In this document: positions 26,172 through 34,661 of the stretch, piece by piece | Position numbering within the stretch: position 1 is the first letter of the stretch | Layout: every line of letters begins with the position of its first letter | Assembly (NCBI GenBank): GCA_045542755.1 | Contig: JAZQLP010000117.1 | Span: 1-64,000, forward strand | Direction: 5' to 3' | Source of the DNA: JAZQLP01 sp045542755 | GTDB lineage: Bacteria; Bacillota; Clostridia; Oscillospirales; UBA644 | DNA: 64,000 nt | The notes under the pieces: model-generated | What the model saw: only the letters and a program-made list of their open reading frames with translations | What the model was told of the DNA's origin: nothing | Databases searched by the model: none | Program-made: the position numbers and the translations under genes

Positions 26172-27221
26172 TTACCAATCAAGGAATACTCCGTCGTCTA
26201 TTCCGCAAAGGGTACAGAGAAGCTCAAAGAAATTCATCGAGCCGTCCGCTTCGGAAATAGCCGCTGCAACGGTAAACTCAAGTCCGTCGGAAGAAATCTT
26301 TTCTCCGTTATCGTTCATAAATTTTACCATAGCGGAAAGGACTTCGCTCTGCTTATCGGCGGCAAAACCTGCAAAGGTATTGACGTCAACTCGGCAATAG
26401 GGTACGCCGGAGGATACCAGATAGTCGCCCTCAACGGTTACTCCGTCATATGATATGCTGAGCTTTTTGTAAAGGCATATACCGCCCTCGTCAATATACC
26501 ACTCGCCCTTGTCGTCAATGGCTATAACAGCCACCATCACTCCGTTTTTGGAAACGGTATAGGCTGTGCAAAGGGAGTCACTGACCTTATTTCTACCGTA
26601 TCTTATTCCGAGAGGGGTATCTCGGAGGGGATGCTCAACCCTATATCCCGACTTTCCGTAATAAGCGCCCACAACGGCACGGATAACGGTGGTGGTGTCT
26701 TCAATATATGAGTTCTTTATCCTGAGGTGTCCGTCCTGTTCGACGGTATATACGAAGTTTCTCACTCCGTACTCCCCTATGTGCTCGGCGCTGACAACGT
26801 TCTGTCCGCTTACCGAAATATTGGGTTTATCCGACAGTTCCTCGTAAAGAACGAATGTGTTGTCGCCCTTGTTAAGAAGGACGAAGCTGTATTCGTTTTC
26901 CCTGTCCTTTGTATAGGGGATTATAAAATCCTCATACCCGTCGAAGTTAACGTCCGCAAAAAACATCTTGCTCTTTGCATTGTTAAGGTCGTCTATCTGA
27001 CGGGGAAGGGAGACTTCGGATATATAGGCTTTGAGATCGTTCTGGTACCAGAATATTACCGAGTCGGACGTAACGCCCACCTCGAAATATACCGCCGTTT
27101 CTCCCGTTTTACACTTGAGGTTTACGGAATTTTCGGGCCTTTCGGCACCGCAGGCGGAAAGAAGCAAGGTCACCAGAAGAAGGATAACGAAAGCCACTGA
27201 ATATCTGTTGTGTGGTTTCAT
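26172..27221 (-). CDS. Lipoprotein with VCBS/FG-GAP-like segment
   Basis: A 349-residue putative lipoprotein, signal peptide ending LLSAC with Cys24. The segment MFFADVNFDGYEDFIIPY (near residue 85) matches the calcium-binding DVNFDGYxD pattern of VCBS/XAC2610-like repeats. The rest is beta-rich, with no recognised catalytic motif. It is a single-gene unit with its own terminator. The leader (27222-27409) holds an imperfect inverted repeat. Function unknown. Confidence 0.65.
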   Translation of the reverse strand: MKPHNRYSVAFVILLLVTLLLSACGAERPENSVNLKCKTGETAVYFEVGVTSDSVIFWYQNDLKAYISEVSLPRQIDDLNNAKSKMFFADVNFDGYEDFIIPYTKDRENEYSFVLLNKGDNTFVLYEELSDKPNISVSGQNVVSAEHIGEYGVRNFVYTVEQDGHLRIKNSYIEDTTTVIRAVVGAYYGKSGYRVEHPLRDTPLGIRYGRNKVSDSLCTAYTVSKNGVMVAVIAIDDKGEWYIDEGGICLYKKLSISYDGVTVEGDYLVSSGVPYCRVDVNTFAGFAADKQSEVLSAMVKFMNDNGEKISSDGLEFTVAAAISEADGSMNFFELLCTLCGIDDGVFLDW

Positions 27222-27262
27222 ATAGGTGATTAAATAACCTTCCGTTTAGGATTTGAGTAGAG

Positions 27263-27321
27263 GCATAAGCGACAAATCTGAACCCGATTTTAAAAGGCGA
27301 GAGTAGATTTAGCGGTTATGC
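27263..27321. repeat. Imperfect inverted repeat in the 26172-27221 leader
   Basis: Arms 27263-27279 and 27305-27321: GCATAA and AAATCT pair with TTATGC and AGATTT, with a 5-nt internal loop on each side (GCGAC against AGCGG) and a 25-nt apical loop. There is no T-run on either side, so it is not a simple terminator. Confidence 0.55.
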
Positions 27322-27409
27322 TTAAACAAACTGCTAACAGTATAAACTATTTTTCGCAATTTGTCAATACGTAAAGTATGGATTTATTTCGTTTTATCTA
27401 TGTCAGGGA

Positions 27410-29089
27410 TTAACCAAGGTACCTATCCCAAGGAATATTACGGGAGGATATTACCCTTACGTCACGTCCCGTATCACAGATAAGAGCCACCGTATCTCCC
27501 TCTTCGGAAGCACGGTAAACGGCAAGAAGACATATCTCTGCGCCTTCGCTGTCAAGGACACGTCTGTCAAACAGTACGGTATCCTTCACGTCCTTGTAGC
27601 AAAGACATCTGCCTTTGAGAGTCAGTCGGTATACCCCGTCAAGCTGCTCAACCAGTCCCTTTTCTTCAAGAGAGGCTATAACAGACTCAACCTTATCGGT
27701 ATCCAGAGTTTTCTCGGGGCGGGGGTAATTTGACGTATTGGAAGTAACCGTGAGGGCCGCATCAATACAGTTAACGTTTTCCACTTTCGACAGAGAAGCA
27801 GGAGAAAAGCCGTCTTTTTCGGCATAAACGGCAAGGAGCGCCGTCCATTCCTCATAGGAAAGGGCCAACGAGAAGTGGGGAGCAGTTGCAGACCACTGCA
27901 TAACGGGTTCAAGATTATCTTTAATAAATTCGGCAAGAACTGACTTTTTAACGTCGGTTACTAGGGTATATCCGCCGTTTTCTTTTATCAAGGCCATGCC
28001 GTAACCTTTAAGGTAGCACACGTTGTATACGGCAGATGAACCTGCGCCCACGCATATGACCTCTTCGGGGTTAAAGAGAACCAAAGCGTAAACTCTGCCC
28101 TTATCGGTGACGGTTACTGAATCATTATCCGCTGCAACAAATCCGAGAGAAATGAGATTTTCATATATGCCGTCGTCTTTTCCGACTTTAAGGGTGGGAT
28201 TTTCGTTAGTCAGACCCGAAAGCTTCAAAAGTCCTGCCATATCGTTGGCGGAAAGGAAGATTTTCTTTGCTCCTGCAAGGGGGTAGGCTCCGGGGGCGGA
28301 GGCTCTGCGGCCGCTGACGTTATATACCGAAGCGGCGTAAAGGCCTATTGCGGGAGCTCTGCCATTAAGGGGCCACTGCTCGGGAATTTGGGGAATACGG
28401 ACGGACGCCGTATTCTGTCTTTGCTCCACAATGGGAGTTCTCGGCCTGTCGGGAGAAGCCTTCTTTTCGGGAAGTTCGGGCATTTCCCTGCCGTATGTAT
28501 AACGGTAGCTGTAAATACCCACGCCGCAGAGAGCAAGGGTGAATATGAGAAGGAAGAGTATGGGGAATACGCTCTTGGGCTTTTCCACTCCTAAAACGGA
28601 AAGGATGCCGCTACGTATCTCGCTCTCCCTTAAAAGCGCAATTTCCTTATCTGCACAGATACACTCTGCGCAGGATTTTTTACATTCGGAGCAATAAAGT
28701 TGCTGTGTACCTATACTGCTTATGCCCGAATAGCTGTCAGAACCGCACCAGCAGTCGCATTTACACATATAGAGGTTTTCGCCGCAACCGATACAGTCGT
28801 ATTTATAGTGCTTATCCCCGTCAGCGGTATAATAAGGACGGCCGCAAATACAGCTATCAAGCTCCTTCACCTCAGGTGTATCGGGCTGTTGGGGTTCAAG
28901 GGGTTCACTCTCCGAAGGATCACCCTCAATGGGGTCACCGTCTGAGGGGGGAAGAGGGTCGGTAACAACCCCGTCCGTTCCGTCGGCGGGAGTGTCATCA
29001 ACGGCAAAAATAGCCGTTCCAAGGCAGAATATAATTCCAAGACACAGAAGAACGGAAAGCAGACTCTTGCCCATATATTTTACCGTCAT
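27410..29089 (-). CDS. Membrane protein with Cys-rich ectodomain and two winged-helix-like segments
   Basis: A 559-residue protein I do not recognise. The start at 29089 follows GGAGGTG. A signal sequence (about 1-29) is followed by an acidic, proline-rich linker (31-75) and a Cys-rich region with 13 cysteines at 80-145 (CICG, CIGCG, CKCDCWCG, CSECKKSCAECIC), likely zinc-binding. One membrane segment spans about 174-194. The C-terminal 360 residues contain two similar segments with the pattern L..LGFV/KGLV...D.V..T.KGR, like paired winged helices. The start overlaps the previous gene's stop by 4 bp. Third gene of a three-gene operon. Confidence 0.6.
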   Translation of the reverse strand: MTVKYMGKSLLSVLLCLGIIFCLGTAIFAVDDTPADGTDGVVTDPLPPSDGDPIEGDPSESEPLEPQQPDTPEVKELDSCICGRPYYTADGDKHYKYDCIGCGENLYMCKCDCWCGSDSYSGISSIGTQQLYCSECKKSCAECICADKEIALLRESEIRSGILSVLGVEKPKSVFPILFLLIFTLALCGVGIYSYRYTYGREMPELPEKKASPDRPRTPIVEQRQNTASVRIPQIPEQWPLNGRAPAIGLYAASVYNVSGRRASAPGAYPLAGAKKIFLSANDMAGLLKLSGLTNENPTLKVGKDDGIYENLISLGFVAADNDSVTVTDKGRVYALVLFNPEEVICVGAGSSAVYNVCYLKGYGMALIKENGGYTLVTDVKKSVLAEFIKDNLEPVMQWSATAPHFSLALSYEEWTALLAVYAEKDGFSPASLSKVENVNCIDAALTVTSNTSNYPRPEKTLDTDKVESVIASLEEKGLVEQLDGVYRLTLKGRCLCYKDVKDTVLFDRRVLDSEGAEICLLAVYRASEEGDTVALICDTGRDVRVISSRNIPWDRYLG

Positions 29090-29550
29090 ACGAGCACCTC
29101 CACAAATCCGCATATACAAATGAACATCAGCGCCGAAGCGGCGGAAACTCCGAATATTTTCAAAAGAGGGATAAGACTTTTAAAGGTCATCTCGGGAGCC
29201 TCATCACCCTGCTTCTTGGCACTTGCCTTGCGGATATGTCTTGAAGCGGCGGACATAGCCAGTGCCGCAAATCCACAGATAATAAAGGGAAGATATACGT
29301 CCCATCCCAAAATGATACTGCAAAGAACCATAATTCCCACAAAGGGAGTCATTGCAAGCCAACATTCATCCCCCGCCTTTGGTACGCTGAGATTAATTAT
29401 ATAAAAGGCGGCGGCGGAAATAATCAGGCCGAGAAGAAAGAAAAGTATTCCCTTTGCAAGGGTGAGAGAAGAACCGAAGGTAACGAAAAGAACGAATACC
29501 AGCATAGAGCAAAGCCCTATGATACGGTTAAGAGAAAAATAGTTTTTCAT
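29086..29550 (-). CDS. Small polytopic membrane protein
   Basis: A 154-residue protein with about five hydrophobic helices. The start at 29550 (MKNYFSLNRI) follows a strong GGAGG (AAAGGAGGAAAGGT). A short polar stretch (RHIRKASAKKQGDE) separates the fourth and last helices. It lies between two zinc-finger-bearing membrane proteins and is translationally coupled to the next gene. Unknown family. Confidence 0.6.
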   Translation of the reverse strand: MKNYFSLNRIIGLCSMLVFVLFVTFGSSLTLAKGILFFLLGLIISAAAFYIINLSVPKAGDECWLAMTPFVGIMVLCSIILGWDVYLPFIICGFAALAMSAASRHIRKASAKKQGDEAPEMTFKSLIPLLKIFGVSAASALMFICICGFVEVLV

Positions 29551-29563
29551 ACCTTTCCTCCTT

Positions 29564-30274
29564 TCAGACAAACTTAGCAAAGAGCAGCGGTGCGACCAAC
29601 AGACACTGAATAAAGCCCATAACCGTCACCGTACCCAAAACCAAATACTTGTTCTTAAGTCTGGCTTCCAGGAGAGTATAATAGGGATAAAGATTTATAA
29701 GCAGAGCCGCTATACCGAAGGTAAGACTGCTCCAACTGAAAACAAGGCGAAGAAGGACTCCGAGGAAAGCCAGCACCGCGGGAATACAGTGGGAAAGGCC
29801 CACAGACCTTACGCACCCAAAGAAGTTCACCGTGGGCTTACCCTTGTTTTCTATCATGCCCGCGCCCACTGCCGCACCCGCCTTTAAAAGAACGGTAGCA
29901 AGGCCGTAAGCTATACCCAGACCTACGAAAAGAAGGACTTTCCCTCCACCGATATAGGAGAGGAAGAGCTTATCAAGCCCTATATGTAAAAACAGAAAAA
30001 CATAGGCAGCAATGGGGAATACCGCAACCAAAAGCTCCGACCAAACCGACCTTTGGGCGTAAAAAACGTCGCCGTCGATAAATGAGGACAGGAGAAGATT
30101 GGCCGAAAAGACGTTCGCGGCCTGCTGTCTTTTAAGCCGCTGAATTCTTTTTCCCGAGCCTTTATTCTGCGGAGCCTGCGCCTCTTCCTTGTGGGGAAGG
30201 GCCGTGCCGCATACCGAGCAGAAGGTTTCTGCATCGGAACACACAGCGCCGCATCTGTCACACTTTTTGCTCAT
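29564..30274 (-). CDS. Zinc-ribbon membrane protein
   Basis: A 236-residue protein with an N-terminal zinc ribbon (CDRCGAVCSDAETFCSVCG, about 5-23). Next is a short basic and glutamine-rich linker, then four to five transmembrane helices (about 80-235). The start at 30274 follows AAAGGAAAT; an upstream GTG frame lacks a ribosome site. First gene of the unidentified operon ending at 27410. Membrane proteins with this N-terminal ribbon are widespread in Clostridia but uncharacterised. Confidence 0.65.
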   Translation of the reverse strand: MSKKCDRCGAVCSDAETFCSVCGTALPHKEEAQAPQNKGSGKRIQRLKRQQAANVFSANLLLSSFIDGDVFYAQRSVWSELLVAVFPIAAYVFLFLHIGLDKLFLSYIGGGKVLLFVGLGIAYGLATVLLKAGAAVGAGMIENKGKPTVNFFGCVRSVGLSHCIPAVLAFLGVLLRLVFSWSSLTFGIAALLINLYPYYTLLEARLKNKYLVLGTVTVMGFIQCLLVAPLLFAKFV

Positions 30275-30466
30275 AATGAGATTTCCTTTCACTATTTGTT
30301 CTCAAAAGCCGCCTAACATAGACGACTTATCCGAAAAAGCGCGCATTTTCACTTTTATACCCTATATTATAACATATTTTTTCTCATAAGTCAAGACACG
30401 CCCAAATATTGCCTCTCTTTACCTCAAGGGGGCGGGGCGGTTACATAAAATGTCACAATTTAGTTA

Positions 30467-30495
30467 TTGATTATTCTATAGAAATAGTATATAAT
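30467..30495 (+). promoter_or_regulatory. Promoter of the SRP RNA
   Basis: TTGATT (30467-30472), 17 nt, TATAAT (30490-30495), with transcription expected to begin near 30502. Confidence 0.75.
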
Positions 30496-30502
30496 ATATT
30501 TT

Positions 30503-30600
30503 GAAGCGGGTCTTGCGTGACTTTGTGTTGTGAACCATGTCAGGCAGGGAACTGAGCAGCATTAAGCAAATGTCAAGGTGCGCAGCAAGGTCCCCGCTTC
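30503..30600 (+). ncRNA. ffs: Signal recognition particle RNA, small bacterial type
   Basis: A 98-nt RNA with the SRP apical consensus: GTGAACC, ATGTCAGG, CAGGGAACTGAGCAGC. The closing stem GAAGCGGG/CCCGCTTC brackets the molecule and is followed by six T, so it also ends transcription. It binds Ffh to target membrane proteins. Its place just before dnaX-ybaB-recR is the usual Firmicute order. Confidence 0.95.
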
Positions 30601-30641
30601 TTTTTTCATAACCCATTAAAATTTCAATATGGTTTGGTATT

Positions 30642-32315
30642 ATGTATTACGCACTTTACAGAAAATACCGCCCCCTTACCTTTGACGAGGTAAAGGGACA
30701 GTCGGCGGTCACCGAAACCCTTAAAAATCAGATAATCACAAATAGGATATCCCATTCCTACCTTTTCACAGGTACCAGAGGAACGGGCAAGACCACCTGC
30801 GCAAAAATCTTTGCCAGAGCCATAAACTGCGAGTCCCCCGTTAACGGTAATCCCTGCAACTGCTGTCCTTCCTGCAAGGGAATAATGGACGGCACCGTTT
30901 TTGCAGTCACAGAAATGGACGCGGCCTCAAACAACAGCGTTGACGATATCCGCAGAATAATAGACGAGGTAGTATACCCTCCCCTTGACGCAAAGTACAG
31001 AGTATACATCATTGACGAGGTACATATGCTCTCCTCGGGTGCATTCAACGCCCTTCTCAAGACTATCGAGGAGCCCCCTGCCCACGCGGTATTTATTCTG
31101 GCAACCACAGAGATCCAGAAGGTGCCCGCCACCGTCCGTTCAAGATGCCAGCGATTTGACATGTCCAGACTCTCAAAGGACGAACTTAAGTCCTTCCTCC
31201 ACGGTATTGTAAAGGCCGAGGGCAAGACTCTTGACGACGAGTCCATAGACACCGTTGCAGTCCTTGGCGACGGCTCTGCAAGAGACTCTCTTTCCGTTCT
31301 TGAAAAGGTAATAGACATAACCGACCCCCAAAAGGTAAAAAGCGTCCTGGGCGTATGCGATGAAAACGAGCTTTTCGCTCTTTCCTCCGCCGTAGCCGCC
31401 AAAGATATACAGAAAATATACGCTACCGTAGCCGATTTCTACGCCTCTTCAAAGGAGTTCGGACTTCTCTGCTCCGACCTTTCGGAGTTTTACCGTAAGC
31501 TTTTGGTGGCAAGAACTGCAAATGACCCCGCCGCCATTCTGGGGCTTACCCAGAAGGATGCTGAAAAGTATATTGCAGAAAGCCGCAAATACACCCCCGA
31601 GCATATAATATACATTATGAACAGACTCAGGGATAACTACGTTCTCCTCCGCCAGAGCATAAATAAGCGTGGAGATACGGAGGTCTGCCTCCTCAGATGC
31701 GCAATTCCCGAGCTGGGTGCTGATACCGACGCCCTCTCCGCCCGAATGAGTCTTATAGAACAAAAGGCAAAGGACGGCTCTCTCACCGCCCCCCGTCAGC
31801 AGGTTGCAACTCAGCCCGCACCCTCGGCGCCTGTTGTAACCGAAGCTCCCGCCCCTCAAAAGGCAGAGGTTAAGGAGCCCGTAAAGGAAGTAGAGCAAAA
31901 GCCTCTTCCCAAGGAAGAGCCTCTCCCCTCTCCCCCTGAAAAAACACCTCCCACACCCGACCCCATGACCATGCAGGCCGCCCCCAAGGTGTCCGAAAGC
32001 GGTTATAAGGAGTTTTTGGGATTTGACGAGGTTGTCCGTGACATAAAGTCAAAGGACATGATACTGTCAAGGAACCTGGCCAAGAACTGCAAAGCCCTCA
32101 TTAAGAACGGGGACATACTGCTTGTATTCACCAACAACGTGGACAAAAACGAGGCCATGCAGCCCGACAGTATGGCAAAGATAAGAGCCGCCGTGGATGC
32201 AATCCATATGCAGAGCAGTAAAATATCCCTTACGGTGGGCTCCCTCACCGATTATTTGGGCCAGAAGACCAACGAAGAAATAATGGCCGAAAGCGCCAAC
32301 CTGTTTATAGACTGA
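30642..32315 (+). CDS. dnaX: DNA polymerase III subunit tau/gamma
   Basis: A 557-residue clamp-loader ATPase. It begins YALYRKYRPLTFDEVKGQ, with Walker A GTRGTGKTT (44-52), zinc cysteines in the CNCCPSC segment (72-78), Walker B with DEVHML, and the SRC sensor (VRSRCQRFD). Domain III is followed by a proline-rich linker (about 380-450) and a C-terminal alpha-subunit-binding domain. The ribosome site is weak before the ATG at 30642. First gene of dnaX-ybaB-recR-mrnC-yitT. Confidence 0.96.
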   Translation: MYYALYRKYRPLTFDEVKGQSAVTETLKNQIITNRISHSYLFTGTRGTGKTTCAKIFARAINCESPVNGNPCNCCPSCKGIMDGTVFAVTEMDAASNNSVDDIRRIIDEVVYPPLDAKYRVYIIDEVHMLSSGAFNALLKTIEEPPAHAVFILATTEIQKVPATVRSRCQRFDMSRLSKDELKSFLHGIVKAEGKTLDDESIDTVAVLGDGSARDSLSVLEKVIDITDPQKVKSVLGVCDENELFALSSAVAAKDIQKIYATVADFYASSKEFGLLCSDLSEFYRKLLVARTANDPAAILGLTQKDAEKYIAESRKYTPEHIIYIMNRLRDNYVLLRQSINKRGDTEVCLLRCAIPELGADTDALSARMSLIEQKAKDGSLTAPRQQVATQPAPSAPVVTEAPAPQKAEVKEPVKEVEQKPLPKEEPLPSPPEKTPPTPDPMTMQAAPKVSESGYKEFLGFDEVVRDIKSKDMILSRNLAKNCKALIKNGDILLVFTNNVDKNEAMQPDSMAKIRAAVDAIHMQSSKISLTVGSLTDYLGQKTNEEIMAESANLFID

Positions 32316-32348
32316 TAAAATACATCTTTGATATAGGAGAAAAAGACT

Positions 32349-32687
32349 ATGAAAGTAAGAATTCCCAACCAGGGCGGAAGCCAGAAGGACATGATGCAGA
32401 GAGTGCAGAAACTTCAGGAAGACATGAAGGCTACCCAGGCAGCCCTTGAAGAAAAGGTTTACGAAGTACCCTCCGCAGGCGGTAAAATAACCGTATCTAT
32501 CACCGGCGCAAAGGAAGTTAGAGGCATTAAAATTGACCCCGTTCTTATCGACCCCGATGATCCCGAAATGCTCGAAGACATGATCGCAGCCGCTATGAAC
32601 GAAGCTATCAGCACCGCAGACGAAGACTACAACAACGAAATGGCAAAGCTTACCGGAGGCCTTAACATCCCCGGTCTTGGATTCTAA
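32349..32687 (+). CDS. YbaB/EbfC-family nucleoid-associated protein
   Basis: A 112-residue DNA-binding protein of the YbaB family, usually a dimer shaped like tweezers. Motifs: MMQRVQKLQEDM, VEGxGGxVKVxITG-like EVPSAGGKITVSITG, and GLNIPGLGF at the C-terminus. Always located between dnaX and recR in Firmicutes, as here. RBS: TAGGAGAAAA. Confidence 0.95.
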   Translation: MKVRIPNQGGSQKDMMQRVQKLQEDMKATQAALEEKVYEVPSAGGKITVSITGAKEVRGIKIDPVLIDPDDPEMLEDMIAAAMNEAISTADEDYNNEMAKLTGGLNIPGLGF

Positions 32688-32724
32688 TATTCAAAAGACA
32701 TACTGACGAAAGGCGGCGTAACAA

Positions 32725-33324
32725 ATGGCATACAGCATTAACGCTTTGGACAATCTCTCCGATTGCTTCAGAGCCCTTCCCGGCATAGGCGAAAAAACTG
32801 CACAGAGATTGGCATTTTTCGTTCTTGATATGCCCGAGGAGAAGGCCGAAAAGTTCGCAAAGGCCATACTTGATGCAAAAAGAGACCTGCACTTCTGCCC
32901 CGTGTGTCAGAATTTTACCGACAGAGAGATATGCACTGTCTGCAGCGACCCCAAAAGAGACGAGAGTGTTATCTGCGTGGTGGAAAACCCATCCGACGTT
33001 ATGGCCATAGAGAGAACTTCCGAATTCAGAGGAAGGTATCACGTTCTCCACGGCGCCATGTCGCCCATGGATAACGTAGGCCCCGGCGATATAAAGATAA
33101 AGGAGCTTCTCCACCGCCTTGCCGACGAAACGGTAAAGGAAATAATCATCGCCACCAACCCCACCGTAGAGGGTGACGTAACAGCGGCTTATATAGCAAA
33201 GCTTATAAAGCCCCTGGGCGTAAACGTTTCCCGTCTTGCCTTCGGCCTCCCCGTAGGCGGAGATTTGGAATACGCAGACAAGCTTACCCTGTCAAAAGCC
33301 ATAGAAAACCGTAGCAAACTTTAG
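32725..33324 (+). CDS. recR: Recombination mediator RecR
   Basis: A 199-residue protein of the RecFOR repair pathway. It has an N-terminal helix-hairpin-helix (LPGIGEKTAQRLAFF), a zinc finger with C58, C61, C70 and C73, a Toprim domain (ICVVENPSDVMAIERT) and the C-terminal Walker-like segment. Full length for the family. Confidence 0.97.
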   Translation: MAYSINALDNLSDCFRALPGIGEKTAQRLAFFVLDMPEEKAEKFAKAILDAKRDLHFCPVCQNFTDREICTVCSDPKRDESVICVVENPSDVMAIERTSEFRGRYHVLHGAMSPMDNVGPGDIKIKELLHRLADETVKEIIIATNPTVEGDVTAAYIAKLIKPLGVNVSRLAFGLPVGGDLEYADKLTLSKAIENRSKL

Positions 33325-33334
33325 GAGACAACCA

Positions 33335-33760
33335 TTGATACTGAATACCTCCCCCATTCCCGAGGTTGAAGCAAGGCTTCTCCCTCCCCTGACCCTTGCC
33401 TATATGGGCGACTGCGTATACGATATGCTGGTCAGAGAATCTCTGATAAAAACGGCTCGCCATCCCAACGGATGGCTTCATCACGAGGCTAAAAAATACG
33501 TTTCCGCCCACGGTCAGTCAAGATATGCGGAAGCTATTCTCCCCCTCCTCACCCCCGACGAAGAATCGGTATACAGAAGGGGCAGAAACTCCCACTCATC
33601 CCCCTCCAGACACCTTGATATTGCAGAGTACCACAAGGCCACCGGATTGGAAGCTCTTATGGGATACCTCTACCTTATAGGAAACACTGAACGCATATAC
33701 CAACTTTTCAGCATTGTGGAGAGTGAAATAAATGAAAACAGCAAAGATATGGTTAACTGA
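33335..33760 (+). CDS. mrnC: Mini-ribonuclease III
   Basis: A 141-residue RNase III-like enzyme lacking a dsRNA-binding domain, used in 23S rRNA 3' maturation. The conserved region LAYMGDCVYDMLVRE carries the catalytic Asp, and VYRRGRN.. and YHKATGLEALMGYLYL follow. I take the TTG at 33335 as start because AGGAG lies 9 nt before it. The end overlaps the next gene by 29 bp, an unusually long overlap. MrnC often sits near cysS; here it is at the end of the recR operon. Confidence 0.9.
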   Translation: MILNTSPIPEVEARLLPPLTLAYMGDCVYDMLVRESLIKTARHPNGWLHHEAKKYVSAHGQSRYAEAILPLLTPDEESVYRRGRNSHSSPSRHLDIAEYHKATGLEALMGYLYLIGNTERIYQLFSIVESEINENSKDMVN

Positions 33761-34592
33761 TATTCTTTACGTGATTATAGGAAGCGTCATCTGGGCTGTG
33801 GGAATAAACGTGTTCCACGTTCCCAACGATATCGCCCCCGGAGGATATTCGGGTCTGGCAACGGTCCTTCACTCACTGTTTAACCTTCCCGTAGGTACCA
33901 TGATAGCCATAATGAACATCCCCACCTTCATTATCTCTATAAAAAAGTACGGCAGGGATTTCATCATAAAGACCCTTATTTCTATAGTGATGACATCCGT
34001 AATAATCGACGTTACCGCCCTCTTCCTTCCCACCTTTACCGAAGACATGCTCCTGGCGTCCATTGCAGGCGCGGCTATTTCGGGTGTGGGCTTGGGACTT
34101 ATTTATCAAAGAGATATTACCACCGGCGGCACCAGCCTTCTGGGCAAGCTTATCCACGATAAGTTCCCCGCCATATCCTTTGCCCAGATGATACTCATTC
34201 TCGACGCTATAGTGGTAATAATAGCGGCCATTGCATACCGAGATTGGAAAAACGCTCTCTACGCCGCAGTTGCAATAGTGGTTACCGAAATAATCCTTGA
34301 CATCATGATAGCGGGTATCCACACGGGCAAGCTGGTCTACATTATCTCAAAGGAAAACGAAGCAATATCCCAAAAGATAATGACCGAAATGGACAGAGGT
34401 ATGACCGCCCTGAAGGGTAAGGGCTGTTACACCAAGACCGACAAGGAAGTCCTTATGGTAGTCGTAAGAAAACTGGAGCTTCCTCACGTAAAGAGGATAA
34501 TCAGAGAAATAGACAAGGATGCCTTTGTAATAATCGGTGACGTATCCGAAATCCACGGCGAGGGATTTACCGATAAGGTCCCCAATAACTGA
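33732..34592 (+). CDS. YitT-family membrane protein (DUF161 + DUF2179)
   Basis: A 286-residue membrane protein with five to six helices in residues 10-200 (IGSVIWAVGINVFHVPNDIAPGG is the YitT entry motif), then a cytoplasmic DUF2179 domain (about 200-280: KLVYIISKENEAISQKIM, RGMTALKGKGCYT, VVVRKLELPHVKRII). Substrate unknown for the family. It begins inside mrnC, preceded by GTGGAGAG. Confidence 0.88.
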   Translation: MKTAKIWLTDILYVIIGSVIWAVGINVFHVPNDIAPGGYSGLATVLHSLFNLPVGTMIAIMNIPTFIISIKKYGRDFIIKTLISIVMTSVIIDVTALFLPTFTEDMLLASIAGAAISGVGLGLIYQRDITTGGTSLLGKLIHDKFPAISFAQMILILDAIVVIIAAIAYRDWKNALYAAVAIVVTEIILDIMIAGIHTGKLVYIISKENEAISQKIMTEMDRGMTALKGKGCYTKTDKEVLMVVVRKLELPHVKRIIREIDKDAFVIIGDVSEIHGEGFTDKVPNN

Positions 34593-34608
34593 AATTTTGC
34601 ATAAATAA

Positions 34609-34642
34609 AGGTCGCGTATCAAAACGATACGCGACCTCTTTT
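34609..34642. terminator. Bidirectional intrinsic terminator
   Basis: Twelve-bp stem AGGTCGCGTATC (34609-34620), AAAAC loop, GATACGCGACCT (34626-34637), then T5; convergent YitT and symporter genes. Confidence 0.92.
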
Positions 34643-34661
34643 TATATAGTTTAGAGTCGGA

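Noticed and set aside
30642..32315. Programmed frameshift for a short gamma form of DnaX
   Set aside because: An A6 run is present in the linker region, but no convincing slippery heptamer plus downstream structure can be seen by eye.
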